Notes under the pieces: model-generated | Databases searched by the model: none | What the model saw: the letters and a program-made list of their open reading frames with translations, nothing else | Told to the model about the DNA's origin: nothing | Program-made: the position numbers and the translations under genes | Part shown: positions 32,974 to 44,457 of the stretch, in pieces | How positions within the stretch are numbered: the first letter of the stretch is position 1 | Layout: every line of letters begins with the position of its first letter | Origin: Clarkia xantiana subsp. parviflora | Taxonomy: Eukaryota > Streptophyta > Magnoliopsida > Myrtales > Onagraceae | Length of the DNA stretch: 64,000 bases | Direction: 5' to 3' | Assembly (NCBI GenBank): GCA_036873135.1 | Contig: JAPTYO010000007.1 | Coordinates: forward strand, 61,056,383-61,120,382

Positions 32974-34816
32974 TGTGTTAGGGAGTTCGTAAATTTTGAT
33001 AAATTGGTCTTCTTGAATATACAAGTTTTTGTCGAAAGTTTTAAAATTTAAAGTTTTAAAGTTTTCGATTTTTATTCACCTTGGCCGAAAAATTCATGAT
33101 GTTCGTAATAAAATTTGATGTTCATGATCTTCAAGAAAAGTTGAACTTTTATCAAAATTAAACATTGGATTATTGATCTTAGTAAAATTTGATCTTGAAA
33201 TTTGACCACTAACCCTAATTACATGTTTCGGCCGAACCTATAGGATTGTACAAAGTGAAATTTTTAATTTCTTAGTCCCCAAGAAATTATTAATTTCGGC
33301 CAAATATATTGTTACTATTTTTTAATAAAATTTTCGGTAAAAATATTGCATGTATTATGTCACAATTAGGGTTAGATTCACAAGATAATTGTGATAAAAC
33401 TATCCATATAATCTAGCATGATTTTAGGAATCTTGAATATTTTAGTTGCCTAAGATTAAGAAAATATATTGTAGATTGATTTTATCCTAATATAGAATGT
33501 TAACAATAAATTATGTATATATACACACCATTAATTTCGGCCATATATATATGTGTAAATATTGGAAATTATTTTTTAATTAATTGTTACTTGGTGGCTA
33601 AGTTAAGTTTTTAGTGGATTTTAAAACCCTACTTACTTAGCCCACAAGTAGTAATTTCGGCGCAACCCTATTGGGTTAATGGACCGGTCCAATTTTGCAC
33701 ATCCGGGTCGACCGACCTGGAGGACCAAGGGAACCCGAACCGGACCGAACCGGGTCAGGTTCCACGGATTAAGACTGGAGCGGGTCAACCAATAGGATTT
33801 TCTCAATCGGTCCGACTTATCCGGGTTGGGTCGGACGAGGCAACTAAAATGGGTCTTACTAACCTGGTTTATGTGAAGAACCGAATCGAATTCCTATTTT
33901 TAACTGAACCGGTCCAGATTGAACCGTTTTTAACTGAATCGAACCGGACCGGCTGAACCGGTTTAACCGGACCGAACCAAACCAGACCGAATTTAACTGA
34001 ACCGGTCCTTTAAACCGGACCGACCCGAGTCAACCAAAAATAGGAAGGTAAAATCCAAATGTTTTCAAACTTTAAATTTACCTACACAGTGCTCATATGT
34101 TTAACGTTTTAACGTTTTAATTAAACCTAATGCCTAGTTTCGACTATGGGGGTGGATCTCGGAAATGCATGATTTTGGGACAGATTAATTTAGTGGGCTG
34201 AATTTCAATTGTTATTTAATTGATATTATTGCATGATTAGAACTGTCGTCTTGACTATGTCAAGATAGCTGGATAATGCATATTGGAGGCAGAGCCCTGG
34301 ATTTCAATTAATGAGTTGCGCAATAGGATAGACATGTTGAGATGGTTGCAAATGCCTAAGATTCGTTTTTATAAGTACGCATGTTGATTGAAGCATGAAT
34401 TGCAAGTCATCCCTAAATGTTTTAAAACCGAAAATCAGTCGCCAAATATGTATGTTTGATGTGGTGTGATCACGCATGATGCGTATGCATGAATGTTGAG
34501 GATGTAGCCGCATGTGATAATTTACTTAAGTAGTAGAATAATATATGCTAGCATGAGTTCCTCGAAATATTAGACGTCTGACGCGTATGCATGATGAGTG
34601 GTTTGTTTCATCGATGTGGCCTGCGTATGATGATTTACTTGTGTAGTAGAATTATTTATGCATGCATGAAATCCTCGAAACATTTTTAAAAGGGCATTGG
34701 TAAAGCCAAGATCGGGTGTATGTAAAAACTCTTCGTTCCGGTAAAAGCGATTAAATCGTTTTAAAAAGATTGATCTATTAGAAAGGAGACGACGGTAATG
34801 TGAACTCTTTCACGAC
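32974..34816 (+). other. Copia-6 untranslated leader
   Basis: About 1.84 kb without a credible ORF. It includes the AT-rich block at 33300-33600, the CCGAACCGGACC-rich block at 33690-34030 and the conserved GGCATTGGTAAAGCCAAGATC word near 34693. It ends at the Copia-7 insertion. Confidence 0.7.
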
Positions 34817-34821
34817 CCCCT
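34817..34821 (+). repeat. Left target-site duplication of Copia-7 (CCCCT)
   Basis: CCCCT occurs here and at 51614-51618, directly outside the two LTRs. Confidence 0.9.
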
Positions 34822-35350
34822 TGTTAGCATATGGTGATTGGGCGTCGTAAATGGAAGCCCATTAATATTTATATGTTACCTAAGAAATTAGGTAAATGTC
34901 ACATTAGGGAAATTGGGCTTGACGAGGCCCAAAATTGGGCCTCCCTTATATTACATAGACCGGCCGAATTAATGAAGGGGGCAAAGTGGACTTTTGTCCA
35001 CTTTGCCCCTCCTATAAATAAGGAGTGTTAGAGGTTTTATTAGGGTAATTCACAATTCCTTGGTGGTGATTTGAGAGAAAAAACTCCTCCCTGAATACTG
35101 CCCACTTCGGCCGAACCACTTACACCACCTAGGGTGTGCCAATTAGCTTCGAGCAAACACTTCGGAGATCTGTCCCTGCCAAGAATCGATCAGAGCCTTT
35201 GCTGTGGAGACTATACCGCGTAGGGCATCCTTAACAAGAACTTCTACGGGTTTCATCCGGTGGATCAAGAACTCCCTCAACAAGATCTTGGGACTACGGA
35301 AAAGGTTAAAGGTATGTGCACATCTTCTGCTGCGTAATTCTAATTACTAG
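34822..35350 (+). repeat. 5' LTR of Copia-7, left piece
   Basis: Begins TGTTAGCATATGG and is cut by TRGAG-1 after ACTAG. A TATAAATA box lies near 35015. Compared with the 3' LTR it lacks about 20 bp after GGGCTTGAC. Confidence 0.9.
35346..35350. repeat. Left target-site duplication of TRGAG-1 (ACTAG)
   Basis: ACTAG is repeated at 43656-43660. The uninterrupted LTR at 51558-51566 has GATTACTAGCATG, confirming the insertion site. Confidence 0.88.
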
Positions 35351-36134
35351 TGTTGCGTCCTGGATGAACTGGGTCGTGGGGACGCGTTTTTTCGTATGGT
35401 TGAGCGGGTTTTCGGGTTGTAACCCTTCGTCTGAAAGAGGTTTGTGCCACTGACGAGTGTTCGGTTGAGTCTCGGAAAGTCTGTGTCCCAAAAAGGCGGT
35501 TGTGTCTCAGGAGGCGTCTGAGTCTCAAATGGCGGTGGACTGTGCACAAGTTCGGATGTCTGGGGCGTCGATTCCTGCACAAAGGACCGATGCTAGCACG
35601 GAGAGGGGGGGGTGCTAGCGGAGCCCTATCCGATGCTTAAGTCACTATAGGGCTAAAAGAGTAATTCTAGAGAGAGAAAATATTTCTAGAGAGAAGTAAG
35701 AGCTCAAAATACCAAAGTTGGGCAAATGAGAGGATGTGTGAAAATGGGTGGCCAAGGCCTCCTATTTATAGGCTTCCTTGTGACCGGACCCGGTTTTAAA
35801 GCGGTTTGATGACGGTTCAAAAGCAAGCGGTAACCGTCATCCATATTGGCAATGCGCGAACTTGACTTCTCTACACGTAACGGTAATCGCGGAAACGGTA
35901 ATCGCCCTATACCCGCAATGCAATCCGGACCTCGTCGAATTTGGGCAATTCGGCGAGGTCTGGATTGCAAGCAACCCGGAGGTCCGGGTTGCAAATGCAA
36001 TCCGGAGGTCCGGTCTGGACGCGCGTAACGCGCTTCCGGACCGTTTTAACCCTTTGGGAGACGTTTTTCAAGTCGATATGTAATTTTGGCGTGTTTACGA
36101 GGCCCGAAATGTAAATACGAACTCGAATTGGGCA
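35351..36134 (-). repeat. 3' LTR of TRGAG-1 (784 bp)
   Basis: Plus strand begins TGTTGCGTCCTGG and matches the right LTR to GAATTGGGCA. Minus-strand TATA-like motif at 35763-35770. The next bases on the element strand (AAACCTTTACT) are not a convincing polypurine tract. Confidence 0.88.
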
Positions 36135-36794
36135 AGTAAAGGTTTAAAACCTTTCTTGACTCTATTTTAAGTTAGGATACGTGTCCAATTTGAGTTTGAC
36201 GCTAACCTTCCGGTTTTGATTGTTGGTTGGACGTATGAGTCTTGATTTCGTCCGTCCTTTGATTTTTCGACCGAGTGACTTTATTTCCTGTCATTACGGT
36301 TAGTGCAATAGAGAATGCGCATGTATAACGTGCAAACATGACTACTGTTAGGAACACGTTATGTGGACATGTTTTTATCAACGTGTGTGCATAAGTAACG
36401 ATCATGGCAAGAACGTAATTACTCGATGTTAGAAATATAATTCGTATACTTCTCAAACAACTTAGCGATTATTAAATAATGAATCATGCGATATGTAAGC
36501 ATGCATGTAAAATAACGGATTCGATACATGTAACACCAAAACAATCATGCATGTAGAGATAAATACTTAGAAGAGGGCGGAGTATACCGTAAGTACTTGT
36601 AGGTGCATTACTCCTTTGATCCTTATCATCAAGGAGTCTCTTGGAAGTAGTCGTTTGTTGCTTTGATGCCTTAGAGAAATATTTCCTTAAGTGTTGTCGT
36701 ATTTGCTCTTCGCGGCTCGTCATATTAGTCGCATCGCTTGCATGATAGCTTCTTGAGATGTTGGCCACTTTTACTGCATGTACCAACTTTGCTA

Positions 36795-36940
36795 TGCGCG
36801 TTGACTTTCGTACGCGCGTTGACTCTTGCTACGTGCGTTGACTTTTGCTACGCGCGTTGACTTGGCTATGCGCGTTGACTTTTGCTATGCGCGTTGACTT
36901 GGCTACGCGCGTTGACTTTTGCTATGCGCGTTGACTCTAA
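36795..36940. repeat. Array of eight GCGTTGACT units (W-box-like)
   Basis: TTGACT occurs at 36801, 36819, 36838, 36857, 36875, 36894, 36912 and 36931, spaced 18-19 bp, as part of a TACGCGCGTTGACTTTTGC unit. TTGAC followed by C or T is the core of the WRKY-factor W-box. Confidence 0.85.
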
Positions 36941-37109
36941 TGGTCGAGCATCAGGTATAGACTGTCGGTCATTGCCTGCAAGCATGCTAAAACACTTAGA
37001 AAATATTTAAACGATATCTGATGCTTGTTACCATAGATGTCGTCGTATGAGCTTTGTCGATAAGCGTCGTAGGTGTGCTTAGGGGGCATAGCTACTTGTT
37101 GTATGCAAC

Positions 37110-37510
37110 CCATCTTTGTCGACATGTATGTACGTACATGGAAACACTTAGAAAATATTTTCTCCTTGTCGACATGTATCCTTGTCGACATGTATGTACG
37201 TACATGGAAACACTTAGAAAATATTTTCTCTTTGTCGAAATGTATGTACGTACATGGAAACACTTAGAAAATATTCTCCCCCTGTCGACATGTATCCTTG
37301 TCGACATGTATGTACGTACATGGAAACACTTAGAAAATATTTTCTCTTTGTCGACATGTATGTACGTACATGGAAACACTCAGAAAATATTCTCCCCCTG
37401 TCGACATGCATCCTTGTCGACATGTATGTACGTACATGGAAATACTTGGAAAATATTTTTTCTCTGTCGACATGCATCCTTGTCGACATGTATGTACGTA
37501 CACTGTATGT
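37110..37510. repeat. Array with ATGTACGTACAT palindromes
   Basis: About seven copies of TCGACATGTATGTACGTACA followed by TGGAAACACTTAGAAAATAT. ATGTACGTACAT is a perfect 12-bp palindrome. Spacing alternates between about 53 and 65 bp because some units carry an extra CATGTATCCTTGTCGA piece. Confidence 0.88.
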
Positions 37511-39594
37511 GCGTATTTGCCTCCGCATTTAGAATCTTTTCACCATCTCTGGCTATGTATGCTGTATTCGTATGCTTGATGCGAACTCAAGTTATATGCC
37601 AACTCTTGATAATATGCTGACACGTGGTTGTACGCTGACAGCTTGCAAAATGCTGACTGTCATCCTGGGCAAAGTACTTAGAAAATATTCCGCCATTGTA
37701 ATCTTGTACGCTGCGAGTATGAGCTAGATGTTGTCATGCAAGGTTAATGTGTTGAAGAGGTTGTCCCCTTGCGTGATGCTTGTATAAGTGTTGGTGTGTG
37801 TTCACGCACTAACTGGATTGTTGGTTGCATTTTCCAGGATATCCGACCTTGTTGTCTTCTTGTCAAAATTAGTCTTCCCATTATCTCCATCTTGATGGGA
37901 AAAAGCTTGTCTTTGCGGATAGCTGATGTGTATAGAAATCCATTTGTTGAGAGGAATGTCCATACAAGTGCCCCCGCTACTCTGGAGTCTTTGGACACGG
38001 TGGCGGTAAAGGGCTTGTGAGTAAGACGTCTCATTGTATTTTCTTTGAACTTGTTAATTTTTCAAGTTATCGCTGGCTGTAGTTTATGTTTTTAGCATAA
38101 TTCTCGAATGATCCGACGCAGGGGCGCGTTCCTCGAGCGATTCTTAGTTCTTTATGCCGAGCATGACCGTGCTAATTCCTTCTTGTGATAAAGGAAATAG
38201 AGTTGAGGGTTGTGCAGTGGTGTCTTCTGCCCCCCGGTCGAGGGACCGGCCCAAGGAGGAGCGTTACTCCTACTGAGGTAAGTATTTGTTGATTGCTAAT
38301 TGTCGCCCTTATGTTGAAGAGCTATGTTCTGCTGAAAGTTGAAACAATCATCCTTGTCGTGACCTTTGTGTGGATGACGACATTGCATTTGATGTTGACA
38401 TTATGAACTTTTTGCCATAGGACTTTAGAGATGATGTTCACTCTTGGTTAGTGTATGGCTGTTTGCTTCCAGCATGTTGAACCCTTTGTGAATGGGTTGA
38501 TGTTGATAATTATTTGTTCATGCCTTTGCTTGCATGATATTTCGTCACCTGGACCTGTTTTCAATAATAATCATGTGATAACTTATTAGTAATATTTCAT
38601 ACCTTGAGTTATCTATGCTGTCCATATGTTTTGGACTTGTAAGATAGGATATATATCCTTAGATGATGATCATGATGTCCGTAGTTGCGACTGTATGTCG
38701 CTCATTGTTAAGTGTTATGATCGCCCCTCTTGGTTAGATTCCAAGGCATGGCGAGATGGGTAGAGCATAGGATGTTGCGACTTGCGCATTGTAGGTTTTT
38801 GTTTGGAGAAGACGGTGGCGACACTAATGTGCAACTTCTGCCTGTTCTGCCCAGTTCTGTCAGAGATGATGGCATTCTTTAATCTGTGCCATCTTTTGGA
38901 TATGTTGAACTCGTTTCTGAGTCTGTTTGCCCCCCGGCTTCTATGTTTGGACACTTGTTGTAGTTGTTCCTTAATTGTTGCTTACGACTTGTTCGCTTTG
39001 AACTACGTCGTTTGAACCTGCTTTATACATAGTAGTTTGCATGATATCTTGTTAGTAATATTTCATACCGTTATCACTTACTGTGTTTATTGAATGTGGA
39101 TGACTAGTAACGTAGACATAGTCCCCGCAGTCGTGACCGATAGCCACTTCTTGATTGATGAGTTGAGATCCTCTCTCCTGATTGCTTGCATGATGCATTA
39201 TGCATATTGCCCTTCTTTCCTGAATAGCTTGCCGCTATATGTGTTGCAACCTGCCAAGTATTTTGCGTATAGCAATATTTCTCAACAAGTAGTGTATATG
39301 AAAGGTGTTATCTTGGCTAAGCAAGATACTAGTTTATACCGTCTCTTAGTTCCACTCTAAGGCGACGTTGTACAAGACTCGACTTGTAAATTTTATGAGT
39401 TTTAAACAGGGTGCGCACCTACCAGCGTGTATCAACCCGCGTTGGGGAAGCATACGTAAAAACATTTTAGTTTTTGAAGAAGTATTTTGTGAACCCTAAA
39501 AAGCTTGTTATTAAAATATTTGAAAAAATATTTTGGCGTTGAATGTGATACACCCAAAAAACCGTGTTGAGAAAATATTTGGAAAGGTGTTTGA

Positions 39595-39660
39595 TACATA
39601 AAGTATTTGATAAAATATTTGACAAAATATTTGGTAAAATATTTGAAGAAATATTTGTGA
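39595..39660. repeat. Short 12-13-bp AAATATTTG tandem repeat
   Basis: Five or six copies of a unit close to AAAATATTTGAC. Confidence 0.75.
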
Positions 39661-39769
39661 TACATGATTCCTGTGTCCAGGGACCATGTAACACTTTTTG
39701 AAAATATGAATTGTGATGCATGCTTTTTGCGTCCAGGAACCATGCAACACGGTTTGAAAATCTGTAGTA

Positions 39770-40110
39770 CGGAATTGTCATCTAACCAGAGGACTTTTGC
39801 CGTATAGAGTGAACCCTTTAAACAGGAATTTATAATATGGGATTGTCGTCTATCAAGAGGACATTCGCCATAAAGAGTGAACCCTTTAAATAGGAATTCA
39901 CACTTGTTATAGTGTGGGGTCGTTGTCTAACTAGAGAACTTCCGCCACTTATGGGATGATCAGTCCCGTATTGTATTTGCCCATCCTGTTCTGAATCCAG
40001 GGAATGGCTATGAACATGAGGATTTGCCTCTAACCAGAGATGTCACAGCATGTCATTTTTTAGAAGTAAACATGGGGTTTGTCTTTAAAAAAGAGGATAC
40101 CTCAACATGC
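39770..40110. repeat. TRGAG-1 diverged ~65-bp repeats
   Basis: Recurrent CTAACCAGAGGACTTTTGCC and GAGTGAACCCTTTAAA modules, four to five diverged copies. Confidence 0.65.
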
Positions 40111-41119
40111 TATTTTTGATAGTAGGCCTTGGTGTTAATCCAAGATATTGCTTGCAGTTGACGCCTTTTGAATAGTCGTCATTTTGATAGATAATCCGCA
40201 GGTTGTCATTGCGGCATATAAGTTGATTGTGCACATAGCTTGATGGCTTTGTGTTGCCGGCATCTTCTTAAGATAGACACCTATGTTATGAATGGAGAAA
40301 TAAACTCCCTGTTGGTGTAGATGATATATATGTTGGTGTTGTATACCATAAATCCCTCCTTGGACACAATGCTTAGTTTGTATTGTTGAAGTAGCTTTTT
40401 GTGCATAGGTTACTACTTGGCGTAATTCCTGTGTAGTAATCGTAGTGTAGCATGTACCTACGAGCAGAGTTACTTTTGTCAGATAATCGTAATTTTTATA
40501 AGTTTGCAAAAGTGTGAAGTCATGAAATTTTATTTTTAGTTATGCATATAATAATTAAAGTAAAGGAATCTGATACAAGGATTCCTTGTTTGTGTAGGAA
40601 ACTTCCCTGAGTGCGCATACGATAGGTGTAGATCATGATAGGCATGTATATATGTTAGGTAGAATTGTCGAGCACTTGTCAGCTTGGTGCCCCCCAAGTC
40701 GCTTGGCAGTTGTATCGTCGTTTCCTGATTGTTTATATTGTTTCATCTTCTAATAGTGCATGATCTGTCCTTGTGTAATGCCCCCGCCTTGTTTATTATT
40801 GCGACACGATTTTTAGTCTTGCGCGTATAAAATGCTTGGAACTTTGTGTTGTTGACGCGAGTAATATGTGCGTAGTTGTTACTTGGCGTTATTCCAAGGT
40901 AATATGCGTCATAATAATGTACCTACGAAAGTAGATTTAACCTTTATTAGATATTTAGAGTTCGCACAACGGATTACAAGAAAGCGTCTACTGATCACTT
41001 CTTTTGACAAGTACTGAGGCTAATAAGCATGAGTTGTACTTAATCTTAAAAAGATTTAAAATAGATATGCGAAAAAAGAGATAAGGAAGATAAAGGGATT
41101 GCTGATGTGTTTGACGTCC

Positions 41120-42829
41120 TCATAGGTGATTTGTTGGCCCGTTGAGTCTGCCACGCGCCACATAGTTTCTCAATGCATCTACCGTGTTGAGATCTTCAAT
41201 CTCCACCTTTGGGGATGAACAAAAGTTGATGTCATGCCCCCAAGTTTTACTTTGCTTGTGTTGTTCTTCAACATCTTTGCCAAGGAAGGCAGTCGTTGGC
41301 TTAAGTGGGCGGTGAAGTTTGTTTTCCGGGAGTTTGAGATTTGCTTCTTCCGCCTTCATACTCCAAAGATTGTACAAGTCGTCACAATTGGTTCCATAAG
41401 TGACGTTGTTTTTCTGGCGTTTGGCGGTAGGTGGATTATCATCCGCCTTTTCTTTTCCCTTGCCTTTTTCTGAAGACTTCACACGAGGCTTCCTTTTATG
41501 CTTATTGCCATAGTCAATATACTTCTTCATTTTTCCTTCTAAGATCAAGCTGTTTATGTGAAACCTTAGTTCAACACAGCTTTCGGTTTCGTGGCCGTAT
41601 AGTTCATGATTTTCACACCATTTGCTTTCATCTTTTCCCAATGGTCCCTTGTGGAATTTTGAGGGCTTTTTCCACAGCTTGGTTTCTTTCATTTCTTTCA
41701 AGATGACAGATAACGGTGTGTTCAATGGAACACATTTGGCGAGTTTGGACTCTTTGATCCTTTGGTCATCTGACTGGAATGGCCTCTTTTGTTGCGGTTG
41801 TCTCTTTTCCCAGGAAACGTGTATCTCCTTTCCAATTATTTCCTTCAAGGTTTTTGTTGTCAATCCCGTGATTGGGACGTCGTCGTCACTAACAGAATTT
41901 TTCCGTCCCTCCTTGTGACAGATGTTAGCATCGTCTTGGCTTGTCCTTGTGGAAGGACCTTCTTTGTGTATTTTGGATGACTCTGCTTGAGTCTTCTTTG
42001 GAGGGCTGTCGCCTTGATCGGTGAATTGCTTTAATTTGCCTTTAAGGACGAAGCTGTTAATGCGGAAACGTAGGCTGGCACAGCTGTCCGTCTTGTGGCC
42101 GAAGACCTCGTGGTATTCACACCACTTGTCTTTGTCTTTCCCCAACGGGCCTTTTCTGAAATTGCTCGGTGCTTTCCACATTTTTGCATCCTTCATCTCT
42201 CTCAATATTTCGGACGGCGGGGCTTTCAAAGGAATGCAGTCGGTGAGGTTTACTCCTTTTGGCTTCTGGAAATCTTCTTGAAGAGGTCTTTTTTACTGAA
42301 GCTGCCAATTTCTTCCTTGCTGACCGCTTGAGGGCGGTTTTGCTTGATTCTGCTTTGGGGGTTGTTTCCATGCCTCTTTTTGGTGTTGTGCTATCACGTA
42401 CAGGTTGCATGAGCGTGCAGCTTCGTGCCTTGGCTGTTGGTACTGGAAGGTACCTTCCGTGCATTGCCCCTCTATTCTTTGGTGCAGTGTGTCTTGATGA
42501 CTTGTGACTCGAGACTTTGTCCCTATCGTCTCAACTTGTTCGTTGATTGGAGGCAGAGGAGGTGACGGGTTGACACCTTTGTATTGGAATGCTCCTTGGT
42601 CGCATTGTGCGGAGGATGCATTTCTTGTTGGAGTGAAGAAAGCATTGGATGTGGCAACAGGGATGTGGAAGGATCCCAGTTGTTTTCTTATCGGCTTCTG
42701 CGAGGTTATGGGCCAGGCGTTGTGGTATGCAACGTGCTCCCTGTCTTTTGATGAGAAATCAATGATATCTTCAAAGGCGGCATCCTTTATGTCAACATAC
42801 TCCAAGTTGGTGTCATCGACCTCGTGCAT
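41120..42829 (-). pseudogene. TRGAG-1 gag with duplicated zinc knuckle, one in-frame stop
   Basis: The likely start is ATG at 42829-42827, about 35 bp after the PBS (MHEVDDTNLEYVDIKDAAFE). The frame runs to 41120, interrupted only by a TAA at about 42295-42293. The C-terminal half repeats a block of about 165 residues: GPLGKDKDKWCEYHEVFGHK with TDSC, then GPLGKDESKWCENHELYGHE with TESC. Each is followed by LRF(R/H)INS and a GK(L/M)K tail. A third, weaker copy ends WGHDINFC. The C-x2-H...H-x4-C pattern resembles the gag knuckle of Gypsy-3 (CRYHRANGHDTDNC). The N-terminal half is proline- and glutamine-rich; I do not recognise the usual retrotransposon gag core domain there. The gene is basic and may bind RNA (inference). 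Whether the stop is read through or splits the gene is unknown. Confidence 0.7.
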
Positions 42830-42862
42830 TGTCTTTGCGGTATGGTAGCTTTTTGTTCGAAT

Positions 42863-42878
42863 CACGTAGACGGCGCCA
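42863..42878 (-). promoter_or_regulatory. Primer-binding site of TRGAG-1
   Basis: The element strand reads TGGCGCCGTCTACGTG one base after the 5' LTR. It starts like the PBS of many plant Gypsy elements (TGGCGCCG) and resembles that of Gypsy-3. Confidence 0.8.
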
Positions 42879-42879
42879 A

Positions 42880-43655
42880 TGTTGCGTCCTGGATGAACTG
42901 GGTCGTGGGGACGCGTCTGTTCGTATGGTTGAGCGGGTTTTCGGGTTGTAACCCTTTGTCTGAAAGAGGTTTGTGCCACTGACGAGTGTTCGGTTGAGTC
43001 TCGGAAAGTCTGTGTCCCAAAAAGGCGGTTGTGTCTCAGGTTGCGTCTGAGTCTCAAAAGGCGGTGGACTGTGCACAAGTTCGGATGTCTGGGGCGTCGA
43101 TTCCTGCACAAAGGACCGATGCTAGCACGGAGAGGGGGGGGGGGTGGTGCTAGCGGAGCCCTCTCCGATGCTTAAGTCACTATAGGGCTAAAAGAGTAAT
43201 TCTAGAGAGAGAAAATATTACTAGAGAGAAGTCAGAGCTCAAAATACCAAAGTTGGGCAAATGAGAGGATGTGTGAAAATGGGTGGCCAATGCCTCCTAT
43301 TTATAGGCTTCCTTGGGACCGGACCCGGTTTTAAAGCGGTTTGATGACGGTTCAAAAGCAAGCGGTAACCGTCATCCATATTGGCAATGCGCGAACTTGA
43401 CTTCTCTACACGTAACGGTAATCGCGGAAACGGTAATCGCCCGATACCCGCAATGCAATCCGGACCTCGTCGAATTTGGGCAATTCGGCGAGGTCCGGAT
43501 TGCCGCGCAATCCGGAGGTCCGGTCCGGACGCGCGTAACGCGCTTCCGGACCGTTTTAACCCTTTGGGAGACATTTTTCAAGTCGAGATGTAATTTTGGC
43601 GTCTTTACGAGGCCCGAAATGTAAATAAGAACTCGAATTGGGCACATATCCATCA
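42880..43655 (-). repeat. 5' LTR of TRGAG-1 (776 bp)
   Basis: Plus strand begins TGTTGCGTCCTGG and ends GGGCACATATCCATCA. Relative to the left LTR it has 11 extra bases (CATATCCATCA) before the ACTAG duplication. Minus-strand TATA-like motif at 43298-43305. Very similar to the left LTR otherwise. Confidence 0.88.
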
Positions 43656-43708
43656 ACTAGCATGTACCTTGTTTATGTTTCTGTAGTATTTAGCCCCGTA
43701 ATCCAACA
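43656..43708 (+). repeat. 5' LTR of Copia-7, right piece
   Basis: Starts with the ACTAG duplication and ends GTAATCCAACA. It joins to the left piece to give an LTR of about 577 bp. Confidence 0.9.
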
Positions 43709-43709
43709 G

Positions 43710-43722
43710 TGGTATCAGAGCC
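43710..43722 (+). promoter_or_regulatory. Primer-binding site of Copia-7
   Basis: TGGTATCAGAGCC, one base after the LTR. Confidence 0.92.
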
Positions 43723-44277
43723 AGTGTTAGGAGTTCATAATTTTGATAAATTGATGTTCTTGATTTTTACAAGTGTTGGCCGAAATTTAAAGAATGAAAA
43801 TTTAAAATTTCCGATTTTTATAATTGTAAGTGACAAAATTTTCGTGATGTTCTTAGTAAAATTTGATGTTTATTATCTTCCACAAAAACGTGATTTTTAT
43901 CAAAATCAAACATTGGATTGTAGATCTTATTAAAATTTGATCTTGAAATTTGACCACTTATTTCCAATACATGTGTTTCGGCCGAACCCTAGGGGAATTA
44001 AAAAGGTAAAATTTTTAAGTTCTTAGGCCCCAAGTTTCAATATTTCGACTGAATATAACAAATATATTGTTTATCATATTTTAATTTTTATTAAAGGTGA
44101 TAATATATCTATAATTGGAAATATATGGATAGGTTCACATTAATATATAGAAATATATATAACTATGAATATATCTAGCTAATTTATATGGATAAATATG
44201 TTATTGATAGATGTAGTTACCTAAAAGATTAAAAAATATATTGTCATATATTTGTTTCCCTATTAAAGATATTAACA

Positions 44278-44280
<3 letters not shown>

Positions 44281-44329
<49 letters not shown>
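44281..44329. repeat. (AT)n microsatellite 1 in the Copia-7 leader
   Basis: Almost 50 bp of alternating A and T. Confidence 0.9.
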
Positions 44330-44334
<5 letters not shown>

Positions 44335-44398
44335 ATTGATTTACATCTTATAGATAGAATCATGACAATAAATATATATATACATAGATGTGGCAGAA

Positions 44399-44401
<3 letters not shown>

Positions 44402-44455
<54 letters not shown>
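44402..44455. repeat. (AT)n microsatellite 2 in the Copia-7 leader
   Basis: More than 50 bp of alternating A and T, following a TTTAATAT word. Confidence 0.9.

Positions 44456-44457
<2 letters not shown>

Larger units (their letters stand above)
36135..41119. other. TRGAG-1 internal region without pol
   Basis: About 5 kb. All frames are short or run through tandem repeats (the longest, 188 codons at 37054-37620, is repeat-derived). No catalytic motif of protease, RT, RNase H or integrase could be found on either strand. Tandem blocks lie at 36795-36940, 37110-37510, 39595-39660 and 39770-40110. Confidence 0.7.
35351..43655 (-). mobile_element. TRGAG-1: 8.3-kb minus-strand Gypsy-like element coding only for gag
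   Basis: LTRs of about 780 bp, a PBS next to the right LTR and a gag frame directly inside it define the minus orientation. The target duplication ACTAG flanks the element inside the Copia-7 LTR. Downstream of gag, about 5 kb (36135-41119) has no protease, RT, RNase H or integrase; it contains tandem arrays. This is the layout of terminal-repeat retrotransposons with a GAG domain (TR-GAG), a non-autonomous class. The knuckle region resembles Tat/Athila-type gag, so enzymes could come from such an element (inference). Confidence 0.88.

Noticed and set aside
37054..37620. 188-codon plus-strand ORF in TRGAG-1
   Set aside because: It is a translation of the ATGTACGTACAT tandem array; all frames on both strands are open there because the units lack stops.
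41234..42507. Several plus-strand ORFs of 60-114 codons
   Set aside because: Shadows of the TRGAG-1 gag on the minus strand.
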